Below, piece by piece: positions 8,745 through 16,679 of a stretch of DNA of 45,386 nucleotides. Source of the DNA: Streptomyces colonosanans (GTDB taxonomy: Bacteria > Actinomycetota > Actinomycetes > Streptomycetales > Streptomycetaceae); contig NZ_MLYP01000102.1 of the NCBI RefSeq assembly GCF_001866645.1, positions 1-45,386 on the forward strand, written 5' to 3'. Numbering within the stretch: the first letter of the stretch is position 1; the number at the start of each line of letters is the position of its first letter. A model generated the notes under the pieces. That model was not told where the DNA came from. It did no database searches and saw only the letters and a list, made by a program, of their open reading frames with translations. Position numbers and translations under genes: made by a program.

Positions 8745-9662
8745 TCAGCGGGACTCGTGCGCCGCCGCCTCGGGCCAGAACTCCTGCAGGGAGCGTACGG
8801 TCTCCGCGATCGTCGGCCGCCGGGCCGCACCCGTGCGCCACAGGGCATACAGCCGGCGTACGGGCATCGGGTCGAGCGGGACCTCGACGACGCCCTCGGA
8901 CAGCGGGCCCCGGCCGAGGCGGGGGATGAGGGCGATGCCGAGCCCGGCGGCGACGAGCGCGACCAGGGTCGGGTTCTCCTCGGCCTGGTGGACGAGGTCC
9001 GGCTTGTGGCCGGCGGCGCGCAGGGTCCGTACGAGCCACTCGTGGCAGACCCGGCCCGGCGGCTGGCAGACCCACCGCTCGCCGCCCAGCTCCTCGCGCC
9101 GCACGCAGGAGCGGCCCGCGAAGGGATGCCCCACGGGGACGAGCAGATCGCACAGGTCGTCACCGATGACCGCCTGCTCGATCCCCGGCGGGACGGGCAG
9201 TGGCGCGATGTCCCAGTCGTGCACGACCGCGAGGTCGACCATGCCCTTGGTGACGAGGTCGACGGACAGATGCGGGTCGACCTCGGACAACCGGGCGTCC
9301 AGGGCGGGGTGGCGTGCGGCGAGGGCGGCGAGGACGGAAGGCAGCAGCCCGCGTGCGGCCGAGGCGAACGCGGCCACGGTCAGCCGGCCGGCGGGCAGCC
9401 CGCGCCGCTCTTCCAGCTCGGTCTCGGCCCGCTCCACGATCGCCAGCAACTCCTGTGCGGTGGCGGCGAGTTGATGGGCCTCCGGGGTGAGTCGCACCCC
9501 GCGCCCCTCCCGTTCAAGCAGTACGGTCCTGGTCTCCCGCTCCAGTTTGGCGATCTGCTGGGAGACGGCGGACGGGGTATATCCGAGCGCGGTGGCGGCG
9601 GCGCCGACCGTGCCGTGGACGGAGACGGCGTGCAGGGCGCGCAGACGCTGGAGATCGAGCAT
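8745..9662 (-). CDS. LysR-family transcriptional regulator
   Basis: A 305-aa protein of typical LysR length. The N-terminal winged HTH (residues 1-60) includes AAATALGYTPSAVSQQIAKL followed by ETRTVLLEREGRGVRLT. The effector domain (about 90-295) is a periplasmic-binding-like fold. The gene is divergent from an EamA-type transporter, and the 88-base gap holds an AT-rich dyad, the normal arrangement for a LysR protein controlling a divergent target and itself. The effector is unknown but is likely a substrate of the transporter. Confidence 0.92.
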   Translation of the reverse strand: MLDLQRLRALHAVSVHGTVGAAATALGYTPSAVSQQIAKLERETRTVLLEREGRGVRLTPEAHQLAATAQELLAIVERAETELEERRGLPAGRLTVAAFASAARGLLPSVLAALAARHPALDARLSEVDPHLSVDLVTKGMVDLAVVHDWDIAPLPVPPGIEQAVIGDDLCDLLVPVGHPFAGRSCVRREELGGERWVCQPPGRVCHEWLVRTLRAAGHKPDLVHQAEENPTLVALVAAGLGIALIPRLGRGPLSEGVVEVPLDPMPVRRLYALWRTGAARRPTIAETVRSLQEFWPEAAAHESR

Positions 9663-9673
9663 GCGGGGCTCCC

Positions 9674-9711
9674 ATGATTAGCAATGCTTCATCCAACCAT
9701 GCAGCAATCAT
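9674..9711. promoter_or_regulatory. LysR-type dyad between the divergent genes
   Basis: An AT-rich island in GC-rich DNA with ATGATTAGC (9674-9682) facing GCAATCAT (9704-9711). A nested ATGA-N11-TCAT dyad spans 9674-9692. This fits the extended, imperfect dyads bound by LysR proteins and lies between both start codons. Confidence 0.5.
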
Positions 9712-9750
9712 CGCTGGTGCTTCACAGTCATGAGGCGTGATCCTCGACGC

Positions 9751-10710
9751 ATGCGACCCGCACACCTCACTCTCGCCGTTCTCGTCGCTGCTGTCTGGGG
9801 CGTGAACTTCACGGTCATCGAGGTCGGCCTCGGCCACTTCCCGCCGCTGCTGTTCTCGGCCCTGCGCTTCCTGGCCGCGGCCGTCCCCGCCGTGTTCTTC
9901 GTCGGCCGCCCGAAGGTGGCGTGGAAGTGGATCGTGGGCGTGGGGCTCGTCCTCGGCGTCGCCAAGTTCGGGCTGCTGTTCATCGGCATGGACGCGGGCA
10001 TGCCCGCCGGACTGTCCTCCCTGGTGCTGCAGATCCAGGCCGTCTTCACGGCCCTCATCGCCTTCGTGGCCCTCGGCGAGCGCCCCACGCGCCTGCGCGT
10101 GCTGGGCATGGCGGTGGCCCTCGGCGGTGTCGCGCTCGCGGCCGTCGACGAGGGCACGGCCGGCCCGCTCGGCGCGTTCGCCCTGGTGATCGCGGCGGCG
10201 GCCTGCTGGGGCGTGTCCAACGTGCTCACCCGCAAGGCGTCCCCGCCGGACTCCCTGAACTTCATGGTGTGGGTGAGCACAGTTCCGGTCCTGCCCCTGC
10301 TCGGCCTCTCCCTCCTCACGGAGGGCCCCTCCCGCGACCTGGCCGCGCTGCGCGCCCTCGACTGGCAGGGCGCAGGCATCATCCTCTACGTCGCCTGGAT
10401 CACCACGGTCTTCGGCTTCGGCGCCTGGGGCTGGCTGCTGCGCCGCCATCCGGCGTCCACGGTCGCCCCGTTCTCGCTCCTCGTCCCGGTCTTCGGCATG
10501 TCGTCCGCGGCGCTGTTCCTCGGCGAGTCGGTGAGCCTTCTGCGCTGGGGTGCGGCGGCGCTGCTGGTGGGCGGGGTGGCGCTGACGTCCCTGGCACCGG
10601 CGAAGGCCCGGGCGGACACGAGCGTTCCGGTGGCGCCCGGCGGCGGTGAGCACGGCGAAGCGCCGGCTGACGCGCCACGCGGCGATCGTCGGCAGCAGGC
10701 CGTTCGGTAA
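9751..10710 (+). CDS. EamA/DMT-family transporter
   Basis: A 319-aa integral membrane protein with ten predicted helices in two EamA repeats (about residues 1-135 and 145-285). Each repeat ends with a family-typical segment (LGERPTRLRVLGMAVALGG and FLGESVSLLRWGAAALLVG). The family exports amino acids and other metabolites. The start is set at the second ATG because MRPAHLTLAVLVAAVWG places the first helix normally; an ATG at 9730 would add seven residues. The last ~35 residues are hydrophilic. Probably controlled by the divergent LysR gene. Confidence 0.9.
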   Translation: MRPAHLTLAVLVAAVWGVNFTVIEVGLGHFPPLLFSALRFLAAAVPAVFFVGRPKVAWKWIVGVGLVLGVAKFGLLFIGMDAGMPAGLSSLVLQIQAVFTALIAFVALGERPTRLRVLGMAVALGGVALAAVDEGTAGPLGAFALVIAAAACWGVSNVLTRKASPPDSLNFMVWVSTVPVLPLLGLSLLTEGPSRDLAALRALDWQGAGIILYVAWITTVFGFGAWGWLLRRHPASTVAPFSLLVPVFGMSSAALFLGESVSLLRWGAAALLVGGVALTSLAPAKARADTSVPVAPGGGEHGEAPADAPRGDRRQQAVR

Positions 10711-10778
10711 CCGCGCGGAGACCAGGCCGGCTGGGAAATCCGTTCGACGCCGTCGGAGGGGTGCGGGAGACTCCGGCC

Positions 10779-11423
10779 GTGACGTTCATCCTGGAGGGGC
10801 CCGTAATGGAGGGCGCGCTCGTGCGCCTGGAACCGCTGGAGCACCGGCATGCGGCCGACCTGGCGGTGGCGGCGGAGGAGGACCGGGGCACGTACGCGTT
10901 CACGAGCGTGCCCCGGGTCCATGAGGTCGGCGACTATATCGAGGCACACCTCACCCGTGCCGCCGCGGGACGGCTCGCGCCGTATGCCCAGATCTCCGTC
11001 GCCACCGGGCGGGTGGTCGGCACCACCTCGTACTGTGAGCCGCGATGCTGGCTGTCGGAGGACCAACTCGACGCGATCGAGGTGGGGTTCACCTGGCTCG
11101 CCCGGTCGGCCCAGGGCACGGGCATCAACGCGGAGTCCAAACTGCTGCTGTTCCGGCACGCGTTCGAGGAGTGGGGCGTCTCCCGCGTCGACCTGCTGAG
11201 CGACGCCCGCAACGGCCGCTCCCGCGCGGCCATCGAGAGCGTCGGCGCCCGCCTCGAGGGCGTACTGCGCAACTGGTCCCGCTCCCGGACGCCGGGGGAC
11301 GAGAACCGCCTCCGGGACACCGCGATCTACTCGATCACGGCGGAGGAGTGGCCGGAGTGCCGCGGCCGACTGGAGGCCAGGGTGAGGAAGTCGGTTCTGG
11401 CGGAGAGGGAGACGGTGCGGTAG
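10779..11423 (+). CDS. GNAT-family N-acetyltransferase (RimJ/RimL-like)
   Basis: A 214-aa acetyltransferase fold. It begins with GALVRLEPLEHRHAADL, has the substrate strand ISVATGRVVGTTSY, the acetyl-CoA loop region ARSAQGTGINAESK, and the C-terminal RVDLLSDARNGRSRAAIESVG typical of RimJ/RimL relatives that act on proteins or small amines. Three in-frame starts are possible: GTG 10761, GTG 10779 and ATG 10806. ATG 10806 has the best ribosome site (ggaggggc, 6 bases), but the LEGPVMEG residues before it look like family sequence, so I kept 10779. It ends 6 bases from the convergent next gene. Confidence 0.85.
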   Translation: MTFILEGPVMEGALVRLEPLEHRHAADLAVAAEEDRGTYAFTSVPRVHEVGDYIEAHLTRAAAGRLAPYAQISVATGRVVGTTSYCEPRCWLSEDQLDAIEVGFTWLARSAQGTGINAESKLLLFRHAFEEWGVSRVDLLSDARNGRSRAAIESVGARLEGVLRNWSRSRTPGDENRLRDTAIYSITAEEWPECRGRLEARVRKSVLAERETVR

Positions 11424-11429
11424 GTACGG

Positions 11430-12230
11430 TCATGCCGACTCGTTGAGCAGCCGTGCCAGGTGCCGCCGGCCCGGCCCCAGCAACTCCGGCAGTGGCGCCG
11501 CCCTCTCGTACCACCGCTTCTCGTACTCCCAGCACAGCCAGCCGTCCCAGCCGTGCCGGGAGAGGATGTCCACGCACTCGGTGAGCGGAAGGACGCCCGC
11601 GCCGAGCGGCAGCGGGGTGGTGTCGTCGGCGGACGCGATGTCCTTGACCTGTACATAGCCGAGATACGGGGCCAGGGCCGTATACGACTCCTGCGGCTGC
11701 TCGCGGCCCAGCCAGGTGTGCATCACGTCCCACAGGGCGCCCACGTGCCGGTCGCCGACCGCACCCAGCACGCGGGCCGCGTCGGCGCCGGTGCGGTGCG
11801 AGTCGTGGGTCTCCAGCAGGATCCGTACGCCCAGCTCGGCGGCGTACTCGGCGGCGGCGCCCAGGCGCCGTACGGCGTTGGCGTCGGCCGCCTCGGGGCG
11901 CTGTTCGGTCCCACCGCCGGGGAAGACGCGGATGTAGGGGGCGCCGACGTCGTGGGCGAGGTCGAGGAGTGCGCGGACCTGGGCGAGCACGGGTCCGTCG
12001 TCACCGGGCGCGGCCACCCGCGCGTAGCCCGCAACCGCCAGGATCTCGATCCCGGCACCCCTGAACTCATCAGCCACCTCGGCCCGTTGGGCGGCTCCGA
12101 TGCCCGGGTGCACCGGCTCCTCCGGGTGCGCGCGCAGTTCGACACCGTGGTAGCCGTGCGTGGCCGCGAGCCGGACCACATCCTGGATGGGCAGGCCGGG
12201 GACGCCGAGGGTGGAGAACGCCAGCTTCAT
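11430..12230 (-). CDS. sugar phosphate isomerase/epimerase (xylose-isomerase-like TIM barrel)
   Basis: A 266-aa single-domain barrel. It opens with MKLAFSTLGVPGLPIQDVV and continues with family marks: GYHGVELRA, the metal-site region LLETHDSHRT, ALWDVMHTW, YVQVKDI and WLCWEYEKRW. The glutamate of LLETH, the aspartate of WDVMH, the His/Lys region of VQVKD and the glutamate of WEYE correspond to the divalent-metal ligands of AP_endonuc_2 barrels. The substrate is unknown; many relatives handle keto-sugars or inositol derivatives. The ATG is preceded by aggg at 9 bases. It stands alone, convergent with the GNAT gene. Confidence 0.87.
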   Translation of the reverse strand: MKLAFSTLGVPGLPIQDVVRLAATHGYHGVELRAHPEEPVHPGIGAAQRAEVADEFRGAGIEILAVAGYARVAAPGDDGPVLAQVRALLDLAHDVGAPYIRVFPGGGTEQRPEAADANAVRRLGAAAEYAAELGVRILLETHDSHRTGADAARVLGAVGDRHVGALWDVMHTWLGREQPQESYTALAPYLGYVQVKDIASADDTTPLPLGAGVLPLTECVDILSRHGWDGWLCWEYEKRWYERAAPLPELLGPGRRHLARLLNESA

Positions 12231-12286
12231 GCGCACGGACCCTACGCGCCACCCGTGACTTCCGCCTCTCGGGCACGCCGTGCGGT

Positions 12287-12511
12287 TCAGCCGCCGATGC
12301 GTCCCTCCTTGACGGCGGTCACGAACGACGTCCAGCCATCCGCCGAGAAGATCACAGCCGGGCCCGTGACGGCCTTGCTGTCGCGGACGGGCACGCGGGC
12401 GTGACCACGGGCTACCTCGAGGCATTCGCCCTGATCGCCGCCGCTATGGATTGACTTGTACCACCCGGTGAGTGTGGACGAGTCGGAGACGGTGTGCTCA
12501 CTGCTGACCAT
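12287..12511 (-). CDS. DUF397 small protein
   Basis: A 74-aa protein with the DUF397 hallmarks LTGWYKSIHSGGDQGECLEV near the N-terminus, the central VPVRDSKAVTGPAVIF and the final GWTSFVTAVKEG. Its first codons overlap the end of the XRE gene by 14 bases, so the two are co-translated. Such pairs are very common in Streptomyces and act as regulator plus small partner; some influence development and antibiotic production. The DUF397 partner is thought to be held by the DUF5753 domain of the regulator. Confidence 0.9.
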   Translation of the reverse strand: MVSSEHTVSDSSTLTGWYKSIHSGGDQGECLEVARGHARVPVRDSKAVTGPAVIFSADGWTSFVTAVKEGRIGG

Positions 12512-13322
12512 GTGCGTGTTCCTCCGCTGCCGCTCTGACGAGGGCCAGTGACTCCTGTTGCGACAACGCGTCGCTCAGGGCCAGAGCGTAGGCCGTGTGA
12601 CAGGCGCTCACCAGAGCCGGATCGTCCATCAGGTTCCCGGTCAGGAAGCCCTCGACGTAGGCCGCCGGGGCAGAGTCCTCGAAGTTCATAAGCGTGAGCA
12701 GACTCTGCATGAGCGCGTGTGCCCCTACGCCGTACGGCAGTACGTGAAGACGCAGTCGTCCCGCCTCGGCCATGCCCGCGATCCGGCGCAACTGCTCCGC
12801 CATGACCTGGGGTCCGCCGACGCGGCGCCGGAGAACGGCCTCATCGAGCAGCGTCCAGACGACAGGCTGCGCGGGTCCGTCGAGAATGCGGCGGCGCTTT
12901 GTTCGGATGACAACGGCCTCGTCAAGTTCGTCAGCGGTGTGGTTCGGCCGGTAGGCACGGAAAAGGGCACGCGCGTAGTCGTCGGTCTGGAGCACACCGG
13001 GAACGAGTGTCAGCGCGAACTGCTGGATGAGCGTCGCATGTTGCTCCAGCTCGGCAACTGCAGCGAAATGGTCGGTGTACTTCGACTCGAGATCCTCAAG
13101 CCACCGCGCGAAAAACCCGTCCGTCTCCAGCGCCCGGTCGATCCGTTGTGCGTCGTCGGGCTTCGGAAGCCGCCTGCCCGCCTCGAAGTGACTGATCAAC
13201 GTGGGCGAGCACACGACCTGATTGCCCAGCTCCTCCTGGGTGAGATGGGCCGCTGTCCGCCGCAGCCTCAGTTCCTCCCCGTACTTCTGACGCGGCGTCC
13301 GAGACGTACGGCGTTCCTCCAT
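12498..13322 (-). CDS. XRE-family regulator with DUF5753 (Scr1-like domain)
   Basis: A 274-aa protein, ATG 8 bases after gggag. The N-terminal helix-turn-helix (residues ~12-70) includes LRRTAAHLTQEELGNQVVCS and ISHFEAGRRLPKP. A DUF5753 domain follows (about 85-265) with the typical VPGVLQTDDYARALF, then R(T)KRRRILD and the late YVEGFLTGNLMDDP. It is the paired regulator of the downstream DUF397 gene. Two related inverted repeats sit around the divergent 107-aa gene, one of them in the promoter gap, and are candidate operators. Confidence 0.92.
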   Translation of the reverse strand: MEERRTSRTPRQKYGEELRLRRTAAHLTQEELGNQVVCSPTLISHFEAGRRLPKPDDAQRIDRALETDGFFARWLEDLESKYTDHFAAVAELEQHATLIQQFALTLVPGVLQTDDYARALFRAYRPNHTADELDEAVVIRTKRRRILDGPAQPVVWTLLDEAVLRRRVGGPQVMAEQLRRIAGMAEAGRLRLHVLPYGVGAHALMQSLLTLMNFEDSAPAAYVEGFLTGNLMDDPALVSACHTAYALALSDALSQQESLALVRAAAEEHAHGQQ

Positions 13323-13467
13323 GCGGCCAACTCCCTGTTCTGACGGGCGCGATGTCAACCCTCGGGTACTGGAAGCGTAGCCACTGTCGACGTCAGTCTG
13401 TGAGTGATTCGCTACAGAGCGCAGTGCCACGTCCGTGGAGGCGGTGCACGGTGGCTGTCCGTCGGTA

Positions 13468-13524
13468 GGGGTATCCACGGATATGACACATTTTCCGGAT
13501 GTGTCACATCTCGGCCGGTATCCC
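13468..13524. repeat. inverted repeat, imperfect copy of the 13969-14025 element
   Basis: The core is TGACAC (13484-13489), an 11-base spacer, then GTGTCA (13501-13506), with ggtatcc-type blocks outside it on both sides. The same core, spacer length and ggta-c-c flanks recur in a near-perfect form after the next gene. It lies in the gap between the XRE gene and the divergent small gene, a natural operator position. Confidence 0.6.
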
Positions 13525-13618
13525 ACCCTGCGCGGACGCGGCCGATGTGATCAACCCGGAGGCGTGGCCAACTTGGAGAAAGCAGGCTGACGTTGGCAGA
13601 CCGTACGGAGATGGGCGC

Positions 13619-13942
13619 GTGAGCGACGGACCTTTCGAGCACTTGGCGGCCGGACGCCTGTTGCCCTGGACGAGCGCGGAGGGCAAGCCCTGTTACCTCG
13701 TGGGCGGCGGCGCAGGCTACGTATCGCGTGTCGCGGACCAGATCGAGAGTGTGCAGCTCGGCATGGCGGGCGAACTACTCGGCCATGCCGACGCACTCCT
13801 GACGGAGCACGGCGTGACCGCGGTGGAGCTGCACTACCTGGCCCGGCGGCTCAGCGAGTCGCTGCGGGACGTCAAGAGAGTCGCGGACAGTCGCGGAGCA
13901 CGGCTGGCGCGGCTGGTCGTGGCGTCGAACGACGACGCGTGA
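13619..13942 (+). CDS. small conserved-looking protein next to the XRE/DUF397 pair, unknown
   Basis: A 107-aa protein. GTG at 13619 with ggag 8 bases upstream; codons upstream in the same frame run through the repeat and are not protein-like. It starts DGPFEHLAAGRLLPWTSAEG and continues KPCYLVGGGAGYVSRVADQ, then a mostly helical half (VQLGMAGELLGHADALL; ELHYLARRLSESLRDVKRV). I recall similar small proteins divergent from XRE/DUF397 pairs in Streptomyces but know no assigned function. Related inverted repeats lie before and after it, which suggests control by the neighbouring regulator. Confidence 0.75.
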   Translation: MSDGPFEHLAAGRLLPWTSAEGKPCYLVGGGAGYVSRVADQIESVQLGMAGELLGHADALLTEHGVTAVELHYLARRLSESLRDVKRVADSRGARLARLVVASNDDA

Positions 13943-13968
13943 GTGACGCGCGCTGCGTCCGCGGGGGT

Positions 13969-14025
13969 GGGGTACCCGCAGGGTGTGACACATTCGGAAG
14001 AAGTGTCACACCCTGCGGGTACCCC
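13969..14025. repeat. perfect 23-bp inverted repeat, second copy of the TGACAC-N11-GTGTCA element
   Basis: Arms 13969-13991 and 14003-14025 are exact reverse complements around the 11-base spacer attcggaagaa. Each arm holds a GGTACC block and the TGACAC/GTGTCA core seen at 13484-13506. It begins 26 bases after the stop of the 107-aa gene, so it can also act as a terminator. The remaining bases to 14202 show no gene. Confidence 0.75.
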
Positions 14026-14202
14026 TACCGGCGAACAGCCGTCGCGGACCACATCCGTGGACGTGGCCCACCCGCGGTGTCCGCACAGCCCGACCGTGGC
14101 TTGGCTCCGCAGGGCACGATCCACTCACGTTGCCTGCAGGAGGTCGCCCGTCCCGAGGACGCCGTCGACGCCGACCCGCATTGATGCCCAGCGGGTAATG
14201 GC

Positions 14203-14234
14203 CGAGGGGCGCGGTCCACGGACCGAGCCCCTCG
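14203..14234 (-). terminator. hairpin terminator of the rbs operon
   Basis: cgaggggc and gcccctcg arms with an inner ggtcc/ggacc stem, ~23 bases past the rbsD stop codon. Confidence 0.65.
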
Positions 14235-14256
14235 AAGTACGTCAATGAACGCCGCG

Positions 14257-14646
14257 TCAGAAGAAGACCCCGCAGCGCAGCAGCACGTTCGCGTACGGGC
14301 GGGCCTCGCCCGTGCGGACGACCAGACGCGCGCCCGCCGTCATCGCCTTCAGCTCCTCGTGCGCGACCAGCTCCAGGCCCGGGAAGCGGCCGTCCAGCAA
14401 CGCGGAGGCTTCCGGGTTCGCGTCCCGGACCTCGTGCGCCGCCGTCGCGCCCTCGACCACCAGTTCGTCCAGCAGTCCGTCCAGGACCTCGGCGAACGAC
14501 GGCACCCCGGCGCGGAACGCCAGGTCCACCACCCGCGGGCCCGCCGGGATCGGCATGCCCGCGTCGCACACCAGCACCCCGTCGCCGTGCCCCAACTCCG
14601 CGAGCGCGCCCGCGAGGTGACGGTTCAGAATTCCGGTCTTCCTCAC
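14257..14646 (-). CDS. rbsD: D-ribose pyranase RbsD
   Basis: A 129-aa protein, usual RbsD length. It starts MRKTGILNRHLAGALAELGHG and contains the family segments LVCDAGMPIP, a VDLAFRAGVPSF strand-loop and the late VVRTGEARPYANVLL. RbsD interconverts beta-pyran and beta-furan ribose so that ribokinase receives the furanose form. Its GTG overlaps the rbsK stop codon (GTGA, 4 bases), so translation is coupled. It is the last gene of the ribose operon. Confidence 0.95.
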   Translation of the reverse strand: MRKTGILNRHLAGALAELGHGDGVLVCDAGMPIPAGPRVVDLAFRAGVPSFAEVLDGLLDELVVEGATAAHEVRDANPEASALLDGRFPGLELVAHEELKAMTAGARLVVRTGEARPYANVLLRCGVFF

Positions 14647-15542
14647 AGCGCCGCGACCTCCTCCGCGGTCGGGTAGGACTCCTGCGCGCCGGGCCGTGTG
14701 ACCGCCGCCGCGCCCACCCGCGCCGCGTACGCCGCCGCCTCCGGCAGCGAGGCGCCCGCGCCCAGCCGATACGCCAGCGCCGCCGTGAACGCGTCGCCCG
14801 CACCCGTGGTGTCCACCGCATCCACCTTCACGGACGGCACCCGGGTCATGGTCTCGCCGGACGCCACCAGGGCGCCCTCCGCGCCCAGGGTCACCACGAC
14901 GGAGCGGGGGCCGAGGGCCAGCAGCGCCCGCGCCCAGTCCTCGGGCGAACCGCCCAGCTCACCGCCCGCGATGACCTGCGCCTCGTGCTCGTTCACGATC
15001 AGCGGGTCGCATGCCGCCAGCACCTCGGAGGGCAGCGGCCTCGGCGGCGACGGGTTCAGTACGAAGCGGGTGCCGGACGGCAGGTTCCGTACGACCTGCA
15101 GGACCGTCTCCAGCGGGATCTCCAACTGCGCCGAGACCACGCGCGAGGCGCGTAGCAGCCCGGCCGCGGCCCGGACGTCCTCCGGAGCGAGGCGCCCGTT
15201 GGCTCCCGGCGACACCACGATGCTGTTGTCCCCCGACGGATCCACGGTGATCAGAGCCACCCCGGTGGGCGCCCCACCGACCAGGACCCCCACGCTGTCG
15301 ACGCCGGCCTCGCGCTGCGCGTCCAGCAGCAGCCGGCCGTGCGCGTCGTCGCCGACCCGGGCCAGCAGCGCCGTACGGGCACCGAGGCGCGCGGCGGCCA
15401 CCGCCTGGTTCGCGCCCTTGCCGCCCGGGTGGACGACCAGGTCGGAGCCGAGCACGGTCTCCCCGGCCGCGGGCCGCCGCTCGACCCCGATCACCAGGTC
15501 GGCGTTGGCCGATCCCACGACCAGAAGGTCGAAGTCGTACAT
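14643..15542 (-). CDS. rbsK: ribokinase RbsK
   Basis: A 299-aa PfkB-family kinase. It shows the substrate motif HPGGKGANQAVAAARLGA, the signature DTTGAGDAFTAALAYRLG with the catalytic Asp of the GAGD loop near the C-terminus, and the start VVGSANADLVIGVERRPAAG. It phosphorylates ribose to ribose-5-phosphate. The ATG follows agggaga by 6-7 bases. A 140-base gap to rbsB contains no gene and short ggatcc/ggacccc repetitions, possibly affecting relative expression. Coupled to rbsD. Confidence 0.96.
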   Translation of the reverse strand: MYDFDLLVVGSANADLVIGVERRPAAGETVLGSDLVVHPGGKGANQAVAAARLGARTALLARVGDDAHGRLLLDAQREAGVDSVGVLVGGAPTGVALITVDPSGDNSIVVSPGANGRLAPEDVRAAAGLLRASRVVSAQLEIPLETVLQVVRNLPSGTRFVLNPSPPRPLPSEVLAACDPLIVNEHEAQVIAGGELGGSPEDWARALLALGPRSVVVTLGAEGALVASGETMTRVPSVKVDAVDTTGAGDAFTAALAYRLGAGASLPEAAAYAARVGAAAVTRPGAQESYPTAEEVAAL

Positions 15543-15682
15543 GAAGTGTCTCCCTACGGATCCCAACGGACCCCATGGATCAACGGACCCCGAGGATCCC
15601 TACAGCGGTCGGAACCGGGGCCATCGCCGCGGGCCGCACGTCGCGCGCGATCCGCGGCCATGGCGACCGGACGGGCGCGGGA

Positions 15683-16615
15683 TCAGCCGGCGAACCCGGC
15701 GACGTTGTCCTTGGTGACGACCTTGACCGGGACCTTGACCGTGGCGTCGATCTTCTCGCCCTTGGCGGCCTTGACGGCGTTCTGCACGGCCAGCTCGCCC
15801 AGCAGCTTCGGCTGCTGCGCCACCGAGGCCAACAGCGTGCCGTCCTTGACCGCCGTCAGACCGTCCGGGGTGCCGTCGAAGCCGACGACCTTGACCGACT
15901 TGCCGGCCTTGCTGCCCAGGGCCTTGATCGCGCCGAGCGCCATCTCGTCGTTCTGCGCGAAGACGCCGTTCACGCCGGGGTGCGCCTGCAGCAGGTTGGT
16001 GGTGACGTCCAGGCCCTTGGTGCGGTCGAAGTCGGCCGGCTGCGAGGCGACGACCTTGATGCCCGGGTAGGCCTTCAGACCCTCGGTGAAGCCCTTGCCG
16101 CGCTCGTTGGCGGCCGAGGTGCCGGTGGTGCCCTGCAGGACCAGGATGGTGCCCTTGCCGCCGATCGCTTCGGCGATCGTCTTGGCGGCGAGCTTGCCGC
16201 CCTCGACGTTGTCCGAGGCGACGGTGGTGGCGACGTCGGCCTTGTTGACGGTGCGGTCGGCGGCGACGACCGGGATGTTCGCGTTGTTGGCGGCCTTGAC
16301 GGCCGGGCCCGCGGCGTCGGAGTCCACCGGGTTGATGATCATCGACTTCACGTTCTGGCTGGTGAAGTTCTGGATCTGGTTGCTCTGCTGAGAGGCGTCG
16401 TTCTGGGCGTCGGTGACGGTGAGGGAGACGCCCTCCTTCTTGGCCTCCGCCTGGGCGCCCGCCTTCAGCTGCACGAAGAAGGGATTGTTAAGGGTGGAGA
16501 CCGACAGACCCACCTTCATGTCGGAGGAGCCGGACGACCCGGAGTTGCAGGCGGTGGCGGTGAGGGCGAGCGTGGCGACGGCGGCCACGGCGACCGAGAG
16601 CTGCTTGGTGCGCAT
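15683..16615 (-). CDS. rbsB: ribose ABC transporter substrate-binding lipoprotein RbsB
   Basis: A 310-aa protein. The signal sequence ends in a lipobox LTATAC with the lipid-modified Cys23. The mature protein is a type I periplasmic-binding fold: KVGLSVSTLNNPFFVQLKAG, the sugar-contact segments AADRTVN and LQGTTGTSAANERGKG, then AQNDEMALGAIKAL and VVGFDGTPDGL. It captures ribose outside the membrane for RbsA/RbsC. It follows rbsC by ~64 bases. Operon context makes ribose the likely ligand; related sugars remain possible. Confidence 0.95.
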   Translation of the reverse strand: MRTKQLSVAVAAVATLALTATACNSGSSGSSDMKVGLSVSTLNNPFFVQLKAGAQAEAKKEGVSLTVTDAQNDASQQSNQIQNFTSQNVKSMIINPVDSDAAGPAVKAANNANIPVVAADRTVNKADVATTVASDNVEGGKLAAKTIAEAIGGKGTILVLQGTTGTSAANERGKGFTEGLKAYPGIKVVASQPADFDRTKGLDVTTNLLQAHPGVNGVFAQNDEMALGAIKALGSKAGKSVKVVGFDGTPDGLTAVKDGTLLASVAQQPKLLGELAVQNAVKAAKGEKIDATVKVPVKVVTKDNVAGFAG

Positions 16616-16679
16616 GGTTCTCTTCCTTGCAGGTGGGGGTTGATTCCGTGGGGATGGGGAGCGAGAGACGAGGGGCCGG

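Noticed and set aside
15543..15682. Possible small gene between rbsK and rbsB
   Set aside because: Only short ggatcc/ggacccc repetitions; no start with a ribosome site.
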